DNA of 64,000 nt, taken from the NCBI GenBank assembly GCA_027574665.1, contig CM050690.1, forward strand, positions 36,467,857 to 36,531,856. The letters are read 5' to 3'. This DNA comes from Rhynochetos jubatus (lineage: Eukaryota; Chordata; Aves; Eurypygiformes; Rhynochetidae). This document shows positions 38,272 to 49,764 of this stretch, in pieces. The notes beneath the pieces were generated by a model that was given only the letters and a program-made list of their open reading frames with translations, ran no database searches and had not been told where the DNA came from. Position 1 is the first letter of the stretch. Each line of letters begins with the position of its first letter. Made by a program: the position numbers and the translations under genes.

Positions 38272-38488
38272 AAAGAAAGTTTTCTTCATGGAGAGGGTGG
38301 TGAAGCACTAGAACATGTTGTCCAAAGAAGTGGGTACCGCATCCCTGTCTGTCTTCAAGGCCAGGCTGGATGAGGCTTTGAGCAACCTGATCTAGTGGAA
38401 GGTGTCCCTGCCCATGGCAGGGGGTTTGGAACTAGATGATCTTTAAGGTCCTTTCCAACCCAAACCATTCCATGATTCTATGATTCTA
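38272..38488 (+). mobile_element. CR1 LINE 3' fragment, plus strand
   Basis: The segment starts at GAAAGAAAGTTTTCTTCATG and contains GAGAGGGTGGTGAAGCACT, the C-terminal ORF2 text. It ends in CCTTTCCAACCCAAACC and two ATTCTATG-type octamers. It is 5'-truncated. Another CR1 in the opposite orientation starts 1.4 kb downstream. Confidence 0.9.
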
Positions 38489-39084
38489 AAATTAAATGAC
38501 TCTGAATGGTGAGGAAACTTACAAGAGTAACGGACCAAGAACATCACCTGATTTTGAAGGTGTTTCTTATGGTACTTGTGGAGCTCCTTTGAGATATTTA
38601 ACAACTCAGCTTGATCCAGTGAAAGTTAGTCATTAAAATACTTACGGGGAGTTGAGGCCTAAGGGCAAGACCTCTTTACTTCTCAGTAGCTTCCACTACA
38701 ACTGAAGTGCTCTCATTTCACCCTCCATGCTGCAAGGAGTCTGAATGCTTTCTTCAGTAAAATTCCAGTTCACTTTTTGTGGGGTTTGTTCTAGATGCTC
38801 AGCACCTATTGGAAACAATTTAAGTCCATAAATAGCTTTAAAAAAACATCCCCTGAAAAACTCTATCATTATTAAATGCATCAGTCATTTACTCTCCCAG
38901 AATTATGCCACTGAACATATAACAGTGTACAACTTCCCTATATCTTTCTGATAAAATAGATCATTACTAAAGACAGTTTCCTTCTATATCTAATGTTGTG
39001 CTCAATTCTAATAAATCTCCATACTTTTATAAGAGTTATTAGAGACAATTTTTCTGCTTGCTGGCCTGCTTTTTTCCATATATC
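38489..39084. other. Unique DNA, no gene recognised
   Basis: Lies between a CR1 fragment and copy B of the unnamed repeat. No exon was recognised. Confidence 0.45.
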
Positions 39085-39272
39085 CACAAAGGCAGTGGTT
39101 ACTCTTATAGGGTTAATTTTCTTAGCTTTTGGTTTTAGATTCATAGAACACATTGTGTCCAACCTTAATATTTCACACTGTAAGCCATATCATCTTTTAT
39201 CTTTTATTTATAGTGATCCTCATATTAATTTCTCAATAGCAGCTGGCACAGCAGGAGGGACAAAGCATTGAT
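39085..39272 (+). repeat. Unnamed dispersed repeat, copy B
   Basis: Same-orientation partner of 36096-36265. The best-conserved core is GCCATATCATCTTTTAT followed by TTTTATTTATAGTGATC near 39183-39215. The lateral parts are more diverged. The spacing between copies is 2.99 kb and the sequence between them is not duplicated, so the pair looks like two insertions of one family rather than a segmental duplication. Confidence 0.6.
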
Positions 39273-39902
39273 CTTCCAATTTATCCACTACCCTTACATA
39301 TCCCGAGGTCGAAGCAGCCTAGAGAGATTGATGGAGTTCTGGCATCAGACCAGCGGCTGTGTGTTTCTCATGCATGAAAATCAACAACAGGAAACCAAAA
39401 TCTGACAATTGGCAGTAATATCAGCGACCTCTGCAATAAATATAACAGGATGGTCTTCAATAATTTAATGGAATATTGGGTATTCCATAATGAAAGTCAG
39501 CCATGTGAGAGAGTGTCTATATACTTCATGAGACTCTGTATATATGTGCTTATATGTGTACACATACAGCTGCAAACACCAACATGCAGTTTATTTTAAC
39601 ATAAGAATACACACACACTTATTTTCTCTAACCATACCATGTGAGTCAAAAGGCTTCACTCTAAGTTGCAGCCAATATTGTAGAATCGTTCATAGAGGCT
39701 GCTAGGGACAGGACTCTGCAGGACCACACAAAGAGAAGACTCTTATTCTTAATCATTATGTCATTTGTAGTTGCACAACAAGGTTTGACAGCTCCTGTTG
39801 TATCACTTCCACATTTTAACTTTTAAAAAAAACAGCACTTGATCTTCATTTTTAGAAGTTATGTAACACAGATTAACCCTACTTTCTGCCAGAAGTCCTA
39901 TC
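39273..39902. other. Unique DNA, no gene recognised
   Basis: Contains a GT/TA-rich patch near 39537-39570 and nothing else recognised. Confidence 0.45.
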
Positions 39903-40843
39903 ATAGAACCATAGAATCACAGAATGGTTTGGGTTGGAAAGGACCTTAAAGATCATCTAGTTCCAAGCCCCCTGCCGTGGGCAGGGACATCTTCCACTAG
40001 ACCAGGTTTCTCAAAGCCTCATCCAGCCTGGCCTCAAAGACAGACAGGGATGGGGCACCCACAACTTCTCGGGGCAACCTGTTCAAGTGCCTCACCATCC
40101 TCTCTGTGAACAATTTCTTCCTGATACCTAATCTAAACCGCCCTGCTTTCAATTTAAACCCATTAGCCCTTGTCCTGTCACTACAGGCCTTTGTAAAAAG
40201 TCCCCCTCCAGCTTCTTTGTAGGCCCCCTTCAGGTACTGGAAGGCTGCGATAAGGTGTCCTGGAAGCCTTCTTTTCTCCAGGCTGAACAAGCCCAACTCT
40301 CTCAGCCTGTCCCCATAGCAGAGGTGCTCCGGCCCTCTGAGCATCTTCGTGGCCTCCTCTGGACTCTTTCCAACTGGTCTATATCTTTCTTATGTTGAGG
40401 GATCCACAGCTGGACGCCATACTCCAGGTGGGGTCTCATGAGAGCAGACTAGAGGGGGAGAATCGCCTCCCTCCACCTGCTGGCCATGCTTTTTTGGATA
40501 CAGCCTGTGATACAATTGGCTTTCTGGGCTGTCAGTGCACACTGCTGGCTCATGTTCATCTTCTCATCCACCAGTACCCCCAGGTCCTTCTCCTCAGGGC
40601 TGCTCTCAATCCATTCTCTGCCCAGCCTAGTTCAGGACCTTGCACTTGGCCTTGTTGAGCCTTGTTGAACTCCATGAGGTTGGCAGTGGCCCACCTCTCC
40701 ATCCTGTCCAGGTCCTTCTGGATGGCATCCCTTCCCCCCAGCATGTTAACTGCACCACGCAGCTTGGTGTCGTTGGCAAACTTGCTGAGGGTGCACTCAA
40801 TCCCACCATCCATGTCACTGACGAAGATGTTAAACTGATCGGT
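39903..40843 (-). mobile_element. CR1 LINE, 5'-truncated, minus strand
   Basis: The plus strand opens with the octamer tail CATAGAACCATAGAATCAC and GGTTGGAAAGGACCTTAAAG. It runs without a large gap through the C-terminal half of ORF2 to CTGACGAAGATGTTAAACTG at about 40843. It is truncated at almost the same ORF2 position as the plus-strand copy at 15944 and closely resembles it, so both probably belong to one subfamily. Confidence 0.93.
39997..40815 (-). pseudogene. CR1 ORF2 remnant with mutated RT motif
   Basis: Read on the minus strand, the frame opens near 40813 with CTLSKFANDTKL. The catalytic FADD is changed to FAND at 40769-40780, so the first aspartate is lost. After NLMEFNKAQ a short insertion shifts the frame. 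The C-terminal part resumes in another frame from about 40344, with [20 protein letters not shown], and ends near 39997. The lost aspartate, the frameshifts and the missing N-terminal region make it inactive. Confidence 0.82.
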
Positions 40844-41228
40844 CCCGATCTTCTATCCTTGGCCATAGGATAGGTTAGCAAGAGACAATGCTAACCATTT
40901 AATGTTTATTCTTATTTAAATCTACCTGCTATTGGCAGGTTACAGGGCTTTGTGGACACAATTTTAAATACAAACTTCAACAGCTCTTTCTGTCATAGAG
41001 AGCACAGAAATGCTATACTACTCAAAGGAAGATAAAAGTATGTATGATTTGCTAAGACATACAAAAGTGAAGCTGACTCATCAAGGAACTCTGCGCACCA
41101 GTTACTACACAAGCATGTGCAATAAAAAACTCCAGGAAAAACTGCAGCCTGTACTCCTAATTACACAACACAGAGGAAATATTAAAGTCAACGTTACGTT
41201 CATGGCATTTCTCCTGTGTAGCTTTAGT
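40844..41228. other. Unique DNA, no gene recognised
   Basis: Short spacer between a CR1 and a possible LTR. Nothing recognised. Confidence 0.4.
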
Positions 41229-41700
41229 TGTCTGGGTTTATTGTTCTTCCTCCTTTATTTAGTCTTCCAATGACCCACAAAACCAGTAACAATTCATACG
41301 TTCCCACAACAGTGCTGGGGCTTTGTGGCTCCTTAACCCACGACTCAGATGTGGGGACATGGGAGAAACTGAAACAGCAATTTACTCCAACTGATGGCCA
41401 AATGACCCTATAGAGGGAAAGAAATGTTCTGGGACATGACCTCCACATAAGACAAAGGGACATATTAAGACTAAAAATATCCACCTTATATATGGAGCCA
41501 TTTCATATGGTCTGAAGATGTGATTACAAATATCAGACCTGAGATAGACCTAGGAGCACTCCGGAATTGCACGTCATGGTTGTAATTATGGATCTGGTGA
41601 GGAGACCTCTGTTCAGTTTGGAACTGAATCCACTGCTGGCAATATTCAGTTGCATATTACTTCTGAAATAAAATAAATCTCTTCCCCTGTAGGTTTTAAC
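41229..41700 (+). mobile_element. Possible LTR or LTR-derived segment
   Basis: The segment begins TGTCTGGGTTTATTG. It has a TATA-type box (TTATATATGG near 41487) and, about 180 bp downstream, two overlapping AATAAA signals (41667-41677). That spacing fits the promoter-to-poly(A) distance of an LTR. I cannot match it to a named family, the 3' end is not clear, and no partner copy is present in the window. It could also be unique sequence with chance signals. Confidence 0.3.
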
Positions 41701-43542
41701 TAATCAAAAAGAAGGGAAGTCTTTCTACCAGTCCATTTAAAAGGTGCAGATGAAAAATTCCCTTACTACTCAGTGTGTTCTTTGATACCTTAAGAAGACC
41801 ATGAATGGTCTGAGGGACAGCATCATTCCCTTTAACAGTGTTAGTATAAAGGGTGTCAAGTGACCTGTTGAGCTTTAAGTTGTAATGCAGTTGCTTTAAA
41901 AAACTCATAGTTTTAATGGCCATAGTAAATAGAATATCTTACTTAAAGCTCATAGCAAAAGGCTATGGGGGGCTTTAAGGTACAGCACAGAAATTGCAAG
42001 AAACTACTGCAAGCTATTTTTCTATTTTAAAGCTTTTTGCTACTATGAAGACCCTTTATACTCAGAAATTCAGTCTCCTGTAAAGAATCCCTTCATGTGA
42101 AGTGTATTTACAAAGAAAGGATAAGAAGCCTCTAAACATTTAGCCAAATCTAGGAACATGCCTAGGTTGTTTTTCGTCAAGTTTTTGGAAATATTTGAAT
42201 ATATCATTTTTCTCTACTGCCTTCAGCTGGGACTATAACAGGAAATGCTAATAAAATGAAAGAGGCTCTTCTCATGGTATTTCTGGACATAAACAGTAAT
42301 AGAAGTACCAGAGATTTCACAGGAGAGACTGCTTTTATGATGTTTCCTTCTCAATTTTATTATTTTTTGGAGTACAATAATGTCCTGGGTTCTCCAAGTA
42401 CAGGTAAGATGAATAGTGCATAAAAACCCCAAAATGGCTTCTGTCCCAACATGCTTCCAATCTGATTTCATGCAATGGTAAGAAGAGAGAGAATAACAAC
42501 ATGTAATGAAATGAGAAAAGACAGAGACTAGACAATTATGACTGTCTAATAGTTCAGTGATGGCGTACATGCTTCACAAAAGTTATCTGAAAACCCACAA
42601 ATTCTCCTGTAAAATATGTGTAGGTTTTAAGGAAAAAAAAAATTATAATTATCTTCACATTCATTTTGGGGGGGTGTTTTCCATTTTCTGTGCACTTCTG
42701 TTTTTACAGTGATATTCAGAACTGCTAAGAAAGGGCAGCCATTTCTACTGAAGTGGACTTGGAAAGGAGACTCCTGCATCACTGATACCGGTTTTCGCAT
42801 TTGACAGACAACCAGTCTATTAGGAGCTCTCAGAAACATCTTGGTATTAATAGGGGTTTCCACTGAAAGGTTGTTCTGCAATACTTTTCTTATAGTCAGA
42901 AAAATTGTTCTGTTTTCCATACCCATCACCTGCCATGGATACATTTACATATCTTACGTATCCTTTTACATATCTTTGTCATTCCATATCCTCTCCATTT
43001 CTCTGATGATACTATTAGTGTGAATTGCCCAAAATTCTAGTTAGGGGATTAACATGCACACTGTGATGCCATTGGTAATTCTCTATCTGTGCTCATGACA
43101 TGCCCAAAGATTACGTGTAGTGAAATTAAACTCTTACTGCATAGCTGACAACCTGCAGATCATGAACAATTAACATACAGATGCCTTTTCCACACCTATG
43201 ACAGTGCCAATTTATTGCTTCAGATCTTAAGATCATTCAGATCCTCCCTTAAAATGTTCTGATCAGCTTCTATCCTTGCCATTTTCCTCCAACTGAATGT
43301 CATCAGTGAATTTCATTAACAATCACTTTTTTTAACTCATTACAGAAAATCTTACGTAAAATAAGATATGTCGTAGGATTTTTGAAAAATTTCCCATGTA
43401 ACATCCCATCTATAACAGTGTGCTCCTTTTCAAAGAATTTCTCAATGAATGTGTGAAACTTTTATATGTTCCAAATGACATTAGTTAGTTACTAATATGA
43501 AAGCATCTAGGTAACTGTAAAAAAACAGGAGCTCCATTCTTA

Positions 43543-43573
<31 letters not shown>

Positions 43574-45159
43574 TTAACCAACAACCTATTCTCTAAAGAA
43601 GACACTACAGTTTTGCACTCTGACAGCGTGCCATTCTCAAATAGGAAAAATCTCTTGTTAATTCCACCATATTCCATGTGCCAGGTCAGGGCAGCACCTT
43701 GTAATAACAACATAATAGGGGCATAGTGAGGGGAATTGTGACAGTGGACCTGGGGGAAATAAGTTGGAATGACAGGATAGACTTTTTTTATAGACATATA
43801 TTTACCAACAGTTTTGCCTGAGGGAGGGAGGAAGGTGCTTCTGTTAAAACCAGAGAGACACCAAAACTGCAGTTTCATTTTTCTGACTCACTCTTTTTCT
43901 TGTTATATGTTTTAGGTTTTGTGGGTTTTTTTCAAGAATGTTACAGCTTTCCAGGACACTGACAGCGCATGTAACAAGTAAAGGAAAGATAGTGACATTA
44001 TGAAAATATTTCAGTGTGACATTTTTAGCTGTCTAAGAAACAAATAGGAAAGAGACCATTTGATTTTCACAGCTAATTTTAACTTTCCAACCTTGGAAAG
44101 TTTCAGAACTTCTGCCCCATACCTCTGTAGTCCTCTGCTTTGCCTTATACAACTTAGTTGTTCTTCAGATTGCACTTCTGTAAGACTTATGAAGTTTTGC
44201 TGGGTTATTCTTCTCCTCCTCTAGCGGCTTTCATTCAAAATATTCTTGCACAAATATGAAGAATGAGAATCGTGTATATACATATGCATATGTTCATGTG
44301 TGTTGATGTTATTGACAATTGATAACACACTGTCAGCTACAAAGAATTAAATCACAGGCTGTGTTATGGAGGAAATCAGACAATAGCTCTTCTGATTGCA
44401 TTACTTTGACACCACGGGGTTTCGGTGGTAATTGCTCTTTTCTTGGTCTAGACCAAAGAGGACTAAGGAGGTAGGTTTTTAACTTGTACATGATAGTTAA
44501 TTAAGGAATTTTTCAAATCTCCAGGTGTGAGTCCATGTACTGAAATCCTTGCTATACCACATGAACACCTGCAACTGTGCACTCAACCGTCAACCTAATG
44601 GCATTCATCTGCCTCTTTACTGGGTTAGAAAATGTATCTGCACTGGCCAAACTTGCCTTGAGAGAGATTATATAAATGTATTAAAAAATACACATATCCA
44701 TTTATTGATAGATTTTGTATTGAAGGGGAAAGCTGGTGAGGTCTATTTATAATGCTTGTATTTCTCAGGAGTTTTCATTCTAGTATCTTTGGGCTAGCTC
44801 CTGAGAGACTCACAATACATCATATTGTAGCAGGAGTGAAAGAAGCATTTTCTGGGCAAAGCAAACACTAAACTATATGGCAGATATGTGTCCCAGATAG
44901 GAAAGTATTGCTCTTGTGAGTAGTGTCACTGACAAAAGACTCCTTTTGTGAGCAGGAGTATCAGTTAAGGGCCATGCTGTGGTCAAAGGGTAGAGAGATT
45001 ATTGTGCTCTTACTGTATGCAGTTCTGCACAACAGCTAGTCTGCATTAGACTACAGAGCCAGATCCATATCTTAACAAGGTATGACAACTTTTATGGAAT
45101 CTGTTGCAGATTCCAGAACAAAAAATTTATAAATACAAATAGAGTGAAACCAGAAAACA
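41701..45159. other. Unique AT-rich DNA, no gene recognised
   Basis: Contains a T23 tract at 43549-43571 and a short TA/CA-rich patch near 44275-44300. The frames at 42223-42570 and 42627-42944 have no recognisable domain. Confidence 0.5.
43549..43571. repeat. T23 homopolymer
   Basis: Twenty-three consecutive T residues. No polyadenylation signal lies at a useful distance on the complementary strand, so it is treated as a simple repeat. Confidence 0.9.
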
Positions 45160-45835
45160 AGTTTAGACTGGGAAACAAGAACAGATGAAAGGAATCTGGA
45201 GGTGCTGACTGACATTAGGCTCAATATGAGCCAGCAGTATGCCTTGACAGTCAAGAGGGCAAACTACATCTGGCGTGCATCACAGACAGCATGACCAGCT
45301 GGTCAAGAGAGGAGATTATCCCTCTGTATTCAGCATTCGTACAGGCTCACCTTGAGTGTTGGGGGTGGGGGGGAGGCCAATTCTGGTTCCCACAGTCTAA
45401 GAAAGATGTGAAGGTCCTTGGATGTGTCCAGAGGAGGACAACAGAGCTGGTGGAAGGGTTGGAAGACATGTCCTATAAGGAGCAGCTGAGGACTCTGGGT
45501 TTGTCTAGTCTGGAGAGAAGGAGGCTGAGGAGTGACCTGTTAGTTCTCTGCAGCTTCCTGAGGAGGAGATGTGTAGAGGGGGCTGCTGATCTCTTCTTTC
45601 TGTTATCCAGAGAGTAGGAAGCATTTTCTTAGCGAGAGGGTGCTTAAACACTGGAACAGACTTTCTAGAGATGTGGTCAATGACCTGTGCCTGTCAGTGC
45701 CTTAAAAAGAGGCATTTGGTCAATGGCTTTGCTAATATTCTGTAAGTTTTGGTCAGCCAAAGAGGTAGGGCAGTTGGACTAGATGATCATTGTAAGTACC
45801 TTCCAACTGGAACTTTTAGTTTATTCTAAATAAAT
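45160..45835 (+). mobile_element. CR1 LINE, 5'-truncated, plus strand
   Basis: The text for the ORF2 C-terminal region is present. ATGAGCCAGCAGTATGCC is followed by a frame at 45291-45617 containing VQRRTTELVEGLEDMSYKEQ and RTLGLSSLERRRLRSDLL, residues typical of the CR1 RT thumb and C-terminal part. The 3' end reads GGACTAGATGATCATTGTAA and CCTTCCAACTGGAAC, the tail type of an older CR1 subfamily different from the 15.6 and 39.9 kb copies. Frames are broken and there is no catalytic core. Confidence 0.88.
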
Positions 45836-45949
45836 GTTTGTGAAAGATGCTGAACCAAAGGAAACCAGAAAGTGTTTTTCTGACACTGCAGTTTTTGGAG
45901 GCTGTCACATCTTTGGAAACATTTGCTACATTTCCCACCTGTAATGCTT

Positions 45950-46430
45950 TCTCTTCTGGGACTTCAGAGGGCATCCCTTCATTGGCTTATGATAGTTGTT
46001 CTCTGGTTGTGGCCACCCAGGTCTTGAAAATCTCCAGGCTCAGATATCCTACACACAATCTCTCTGGGCAACCCACCTCAGTGCTTAATGATCCACACAG
46101 TGGCTCTGTCTTTTCTTCCTTATCTCCAGTCTTAACCTTTCTAGTTTGAGAAGATACCACCGTCTCTCACTCTCCCATCTTACACTGCTGGGAAGGTTCT
46201 GTCCCCATCCTTTTGATGTCTTCCATAGGCAGCTGGGTATGTTGTGAGGTGTCCTGACACCTCCTCTGGTCCATGCTGAACCAGCTCTAGCACCACAGAC
46301 CCTTCTTGCCTCCTCTGAACCTTTCTGGTTTTCTGGGACCCCAAACAGGACACAGTGCCTGGATGAGGCCTGATGGTTGCTGAGCAGAGGGAATCATCCT
46401 TGTGCTCTCTGACTAGGGGAGAAAGATAGG
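45950..46430 (-). mobile_element. Diverged CR1 LINE fragment, minus strand
   Basis: In reverse complement it carries CR1 blocks, including CTCCAGGCTCAGATATCCTA, TCTCTGGGCAACCCACCTCA and GGACACAGTGCCTGGATGAG. Divergence is high and the ends are uncertain. It lies between two plus-strand CR1 pieces. Confidence 0.6.
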
Positions 46431-46471
46431 AGAAAACTGACAAGAGTGGGACAAGTGATGTATTCATATTT

Positions 46472-46560
46472 CAGTCAGCTCTGAAGTGGTCAGGCAGTTG
46501 GATTAGATGATCATTATAGGTCCTTTCCAACTGGTACCATTCTGTTCTATTCTACTCCAC
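46472..46560 (+). mobile_element. CR1 3' tail, plus strand
   Basis: GGTCAGGCAGTTGGATTAGA, ATCATTATAGGTCCTTTCCA and CCATTCTGTTCTATTCTACT form a CR1 3' end with an ATTCT-type tail. Only about 90 bp of the element remain. Confidence 0.8.
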
Positions 46561-47588
46561 ACTATACACACTGCTGGGAGGAAGGAGCAATCAAAACATC
46601 ATTCTACTGACCCTGTTTAGACTAAAACTACACGTTTCTTTTCTATAATGGCAACTACAAAACTGTGGACTGTATTTCTCAAAGGAACACAAAATATCTT
46701 GAATATGATGCTGATCAGTATTGTATAATGTACAAGCAATATAAATAATTTATCATTCTCTTTACAGAATTTTGCAGAATAATTGATATTATTTGATGTT
46801 CTTAAAAGTTTTCCACTATATTCTAGCTTGATTTGGCCTCAGATTCTATGTAGAAAATCTATACAATGGTATGGTATTTTGACACTTAAGCTTTTAAGTC
46901 CCATTTAAAGCCTGCATGGAAATAGATTGTAAAGATAACATTTTCTAGAAACATACACGTATTGTCAAATGTATTCATTATCAATCCATTTATGAAGGGC
47001 TCAGGGTTACACCTTCATGCTCCCTACTTCAGTGAAAGAACTCCATTGCATCAGCTAAGGAAAGAAAACTCTAACTTTATGTATTACTGCATGTTACTAT
47101 TTTCCCCAAGAGAACAAGCCATAAGAGGGGCATCACATGTATGACTAAGTTAATATGCTGTTTTATAGTATAAGGAAAATTTCCTAAAGTAGTTGTAGTA
47201 AGAGTTTTCCTATGGGTTGTTGGAAAGTTTGTGAACATCTTACACTGGGATATTAATGTCACAACAGCATGCAAAATAAAAATATTAATATTTCTTTTTA
47301 AAAAATCCCTTCTGACCCTTTAATTTAGAATTTGAAAACATACTTCTTTCCTATTTCTTCTTGATCCTGTATCTCTAACCTGCAACTATAAATATAAGAT
47401 AATTTTGAAGACTTTGTTCAAGAATTTTTATTAATTTACTAAAGGTGCAACTGTGTTCTTTAGATAATGCCTGGAGACATCCTACAGGAATTCTGGGAAT
47501 AAGTTATGGTGATGAGAATGTTCAGAAAGACCTGTTTAACAAAAGAACATAGGAATAACTGCAAAACATGTGACATGAGTCCCATAGG
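46561..47588. other. Unique AT-rich DNA, no gene recognised
   Basis: No repeat family or exon was recognised. Confidence 0.5.
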
Positions 47589-47859
47589 TGTGATGACTTT
47601 TTTTGAGACAGAGTTAATTTATTTCATAGGAGATAGTATAGGGCTAGGTTTTGGATTTGTGCTGAAAACAGTGTTGATAATACAGAGGTGTTTCAGTTAC
47701 TGGTGAGCAGTGCTTACACAGTCAAGATCCTTTCTGCTTCTCACAGCACCCCACCAGCAGATAGGCAGCGGGTGCTCAAAAAGTTTGGAGGCGACACAGT
47801 TGGGGAGTTGACCCCACCTGACCAAAAGCATATGCCATACCATATGATGTCATGCTCAG

Positions 47860-47868
47860 CATATAAAG
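47860..47868 (+). promoter_or_regulatory. LTR TATA box
   Basis: CATATAAAG lies 18 bp after CATACCATATG and is followed by a GGGAGAAGAATAAAG block. It is the best preserved of the three TATA positions of this LTR family in the window. Confidence 0.6.
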
Positions 47869-48043
47869 CTGGGAGAAGAATAAAGAAGGGGGGTTGTTTG
47901 GAGTGATGGTGTTTGTCTTCCAAGTAATCATTATCTGTGATGAAGCCCTGTTTTCCTGAAGATGGATGAACACACCTGTTGATGGAAGGTGGTGAAAGAA
48001 ATCCTTATTTTGTTTTACTTGTGTGTGTGGTTTTGCTTTATGT

Positions 48044-48049
48044 ATTAAA
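48044..48049 (+). terminator. LTR polyadenylation signal ATTAAA
   Basis: ATTAAA followed by CTGTCTTTATCTCC lies about 180 bp after the TATA box, the expected poly(A) position in this LTR. Confidence 0.6.
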
Positions 48050-48179
48050 CTGTCTTTATCTCCAGCCATCATTTTTTTCACTTTTACAATCTCCCCCATC
48101 CCACTGTGGGGGGAGTGAAAAAAGCCTGTGTGGTTGTGGAATAATTATTGGGAGTGATTTATAATAACTTTGTATTAAA

Positions 48180-49300
48180 GGTCTGGCATTTTTCACACAT
48201 TAAAGAAAAAGGCATGGTACTAAAGGGGCTTTCAGTGTGGAGTGCAGTTGCAACTGATATGCAAGGAATTCACTCCATGGTGGTTCCCTGAACAATATTG
48301 CCTGCGAAGCAGTACAAAGGGCGGAGCAGAATGAAGATTCTATGACCAAACTCTGTGAATCATCGTAGAGACGGGAACTCAGAGGTACAACGAACTGATA
48401 AGCCTCATACTTGCTACCCTGGGCCAACAGTCTGTCAGCTTTTGACAAAATGCTGACCTTTGTGCAAATTTTGCTCATCATAATGTCATTATAATACCAA
48501 AACACACCTCCATCCCAAAAGGTACCTGCCTCTAAGGTGCAACCAACCCTCACTGGGCTTGTGCTCTGAATTTTTTTAATTTATACCTGTAAAAGTGAAA
48601 CATGAGACTTTTACACCAATCAAAGGTAAAGGTATGTATGACTAGAGTCACTCAAGCTCTACCTTGAAGAAAGAAAATAATATAAAATTGGCTCAAGAAA
48701 AAGGGGATGTTAGGGAAGACATCATCATGAACAATTCAGGGAAGATACCATCACAGATTGCCTCTGACTCCTGGGATCAGTCGACAGGCTGAGCCTCTCT
48801 TACCCCCCACAGTGGGACATCTTGGGTGAGACTTATACTCTTAATTACACTAAGTATTTTCCTAGGAAACTTAGAAATCTCTATAGAGTCATTTTAGGCT
48901 GCTATATTATTCAAGCAGTTTTATGTTGTTATATGTTATTAGCTTTTTAGTTTATATTGTTTTATGTTATTATATTCTGCTCTCTGTATTATCCACAGTC
49001 TCAATATTTGCACATGCTTTGCAGACAGTGTACTATCACCAGCAATCCATAAGGACCTGTGTTTCTGTCACTGTAATACATTGCACTTTTATGTAGCTAG
49101 CTACAGAGGTCTCTTATTGGGCGCTGCCTCTCTTTACTGGCTGCGTGATACCATGGAGTGCAACTAGAAGGGAGTGCAGAGTGCTATTAATGAATCCACG
49201 TGAATTGTGATAGTTCCATCACACTAAACGCGCCCAGACTAATAGTGCCAGATTGAGCATCACTCAGAATCGAAACCTAGCCGCTCTCAGCTTCTCTGAT
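48180..49300 (+). mobile_element. Probable ERV/LTR-derived segment, family uncertain
   Basis: The segment differs from its surroundings. It has many more CpG dinucleotides (GCGAAGC, GGGCGGAG, GAGACGGG, AAACGCGCCC, AATCGAAACC, AGCCGC). It has a TATAAAA at about 48681, followed by a G-rich start and a long downstream stretch ending near AACCTAGCCGCTCTC. This layout resembles a long avian LTR lying directly behind the 47.6 kb LTR. I have no clear polyadenylation signal and no second copy here to confirm the ends. The minus-strand frame at 48200-48553 is probably fortuitous. Confidence 0.4.
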
Positions 49301-49764
49301 ATCTGAGGACAAGCTGCAATGCAAGGGTGTTTATTTTCTGCCAAATTACTTTACCCTTTTATGTGACAGTGGTGTTTAGTTTCCAGCTGGAGTTAAACCA
49401 TGGCAATATGTTTTATAAAAAATTATTCTCTTCAAATCTATTTGGTACAGACTGTTGATCTCAAACCAGCAGTGTTATGTGGACCGCAAAACAAAATGTG
49501 TTGGTGTTGAACCTTTGTGAAAAGTTTAGCAGTTACTCATGCACAAAGAGGGGTTTATTATTCTCAGTTATCTGAGGTCTGCATTGAGACACAAAAAAAT
49601 TGTTTGTCAAGTATTAAACGTAAACAAGTGTTTATAATTTTCAGATTTAAATCAGAAATTAAATATAAATATCTCGGTCCTATTTATAAGGGTCTATCTG
49701 TTCTTTTTTCCTTACGCTTAATCATGGCTTTTCTTTCTGCTATTCCTTTTGCACTGCATTTGTG
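49301..49764. other. Unique DNA, no gene recognised
   Basis: AT-rich spacer between two LTR-type segments. Nothing recognised. Confidence 0.4.

Larger units (their letters stand above)
47589..48166 (+). mobile_element. Solo LTR of an avian endogenous retrovirus (TGTGCTGGGTTT-type family), plus strand
   Basis: It begins TGTGATGAC and continues GAGACAGAGTTAATTT and TTTGGATTTGTGCTGAAAAC. The core promoter block CATGCTCAGCATATAAAGCT is intact, and ATTAAA follows at 48044-48049. The 3' part has CCATCCCACTGTGGGGGG and then a decayed terminus to about 48166. No primer-binding site or gag follows, so this is a solo LTR. It resembles the 6.3 and 61.7 kb copies but belongs to a variant without the ATTATT run in R/U5. 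Confidence 0.85.
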
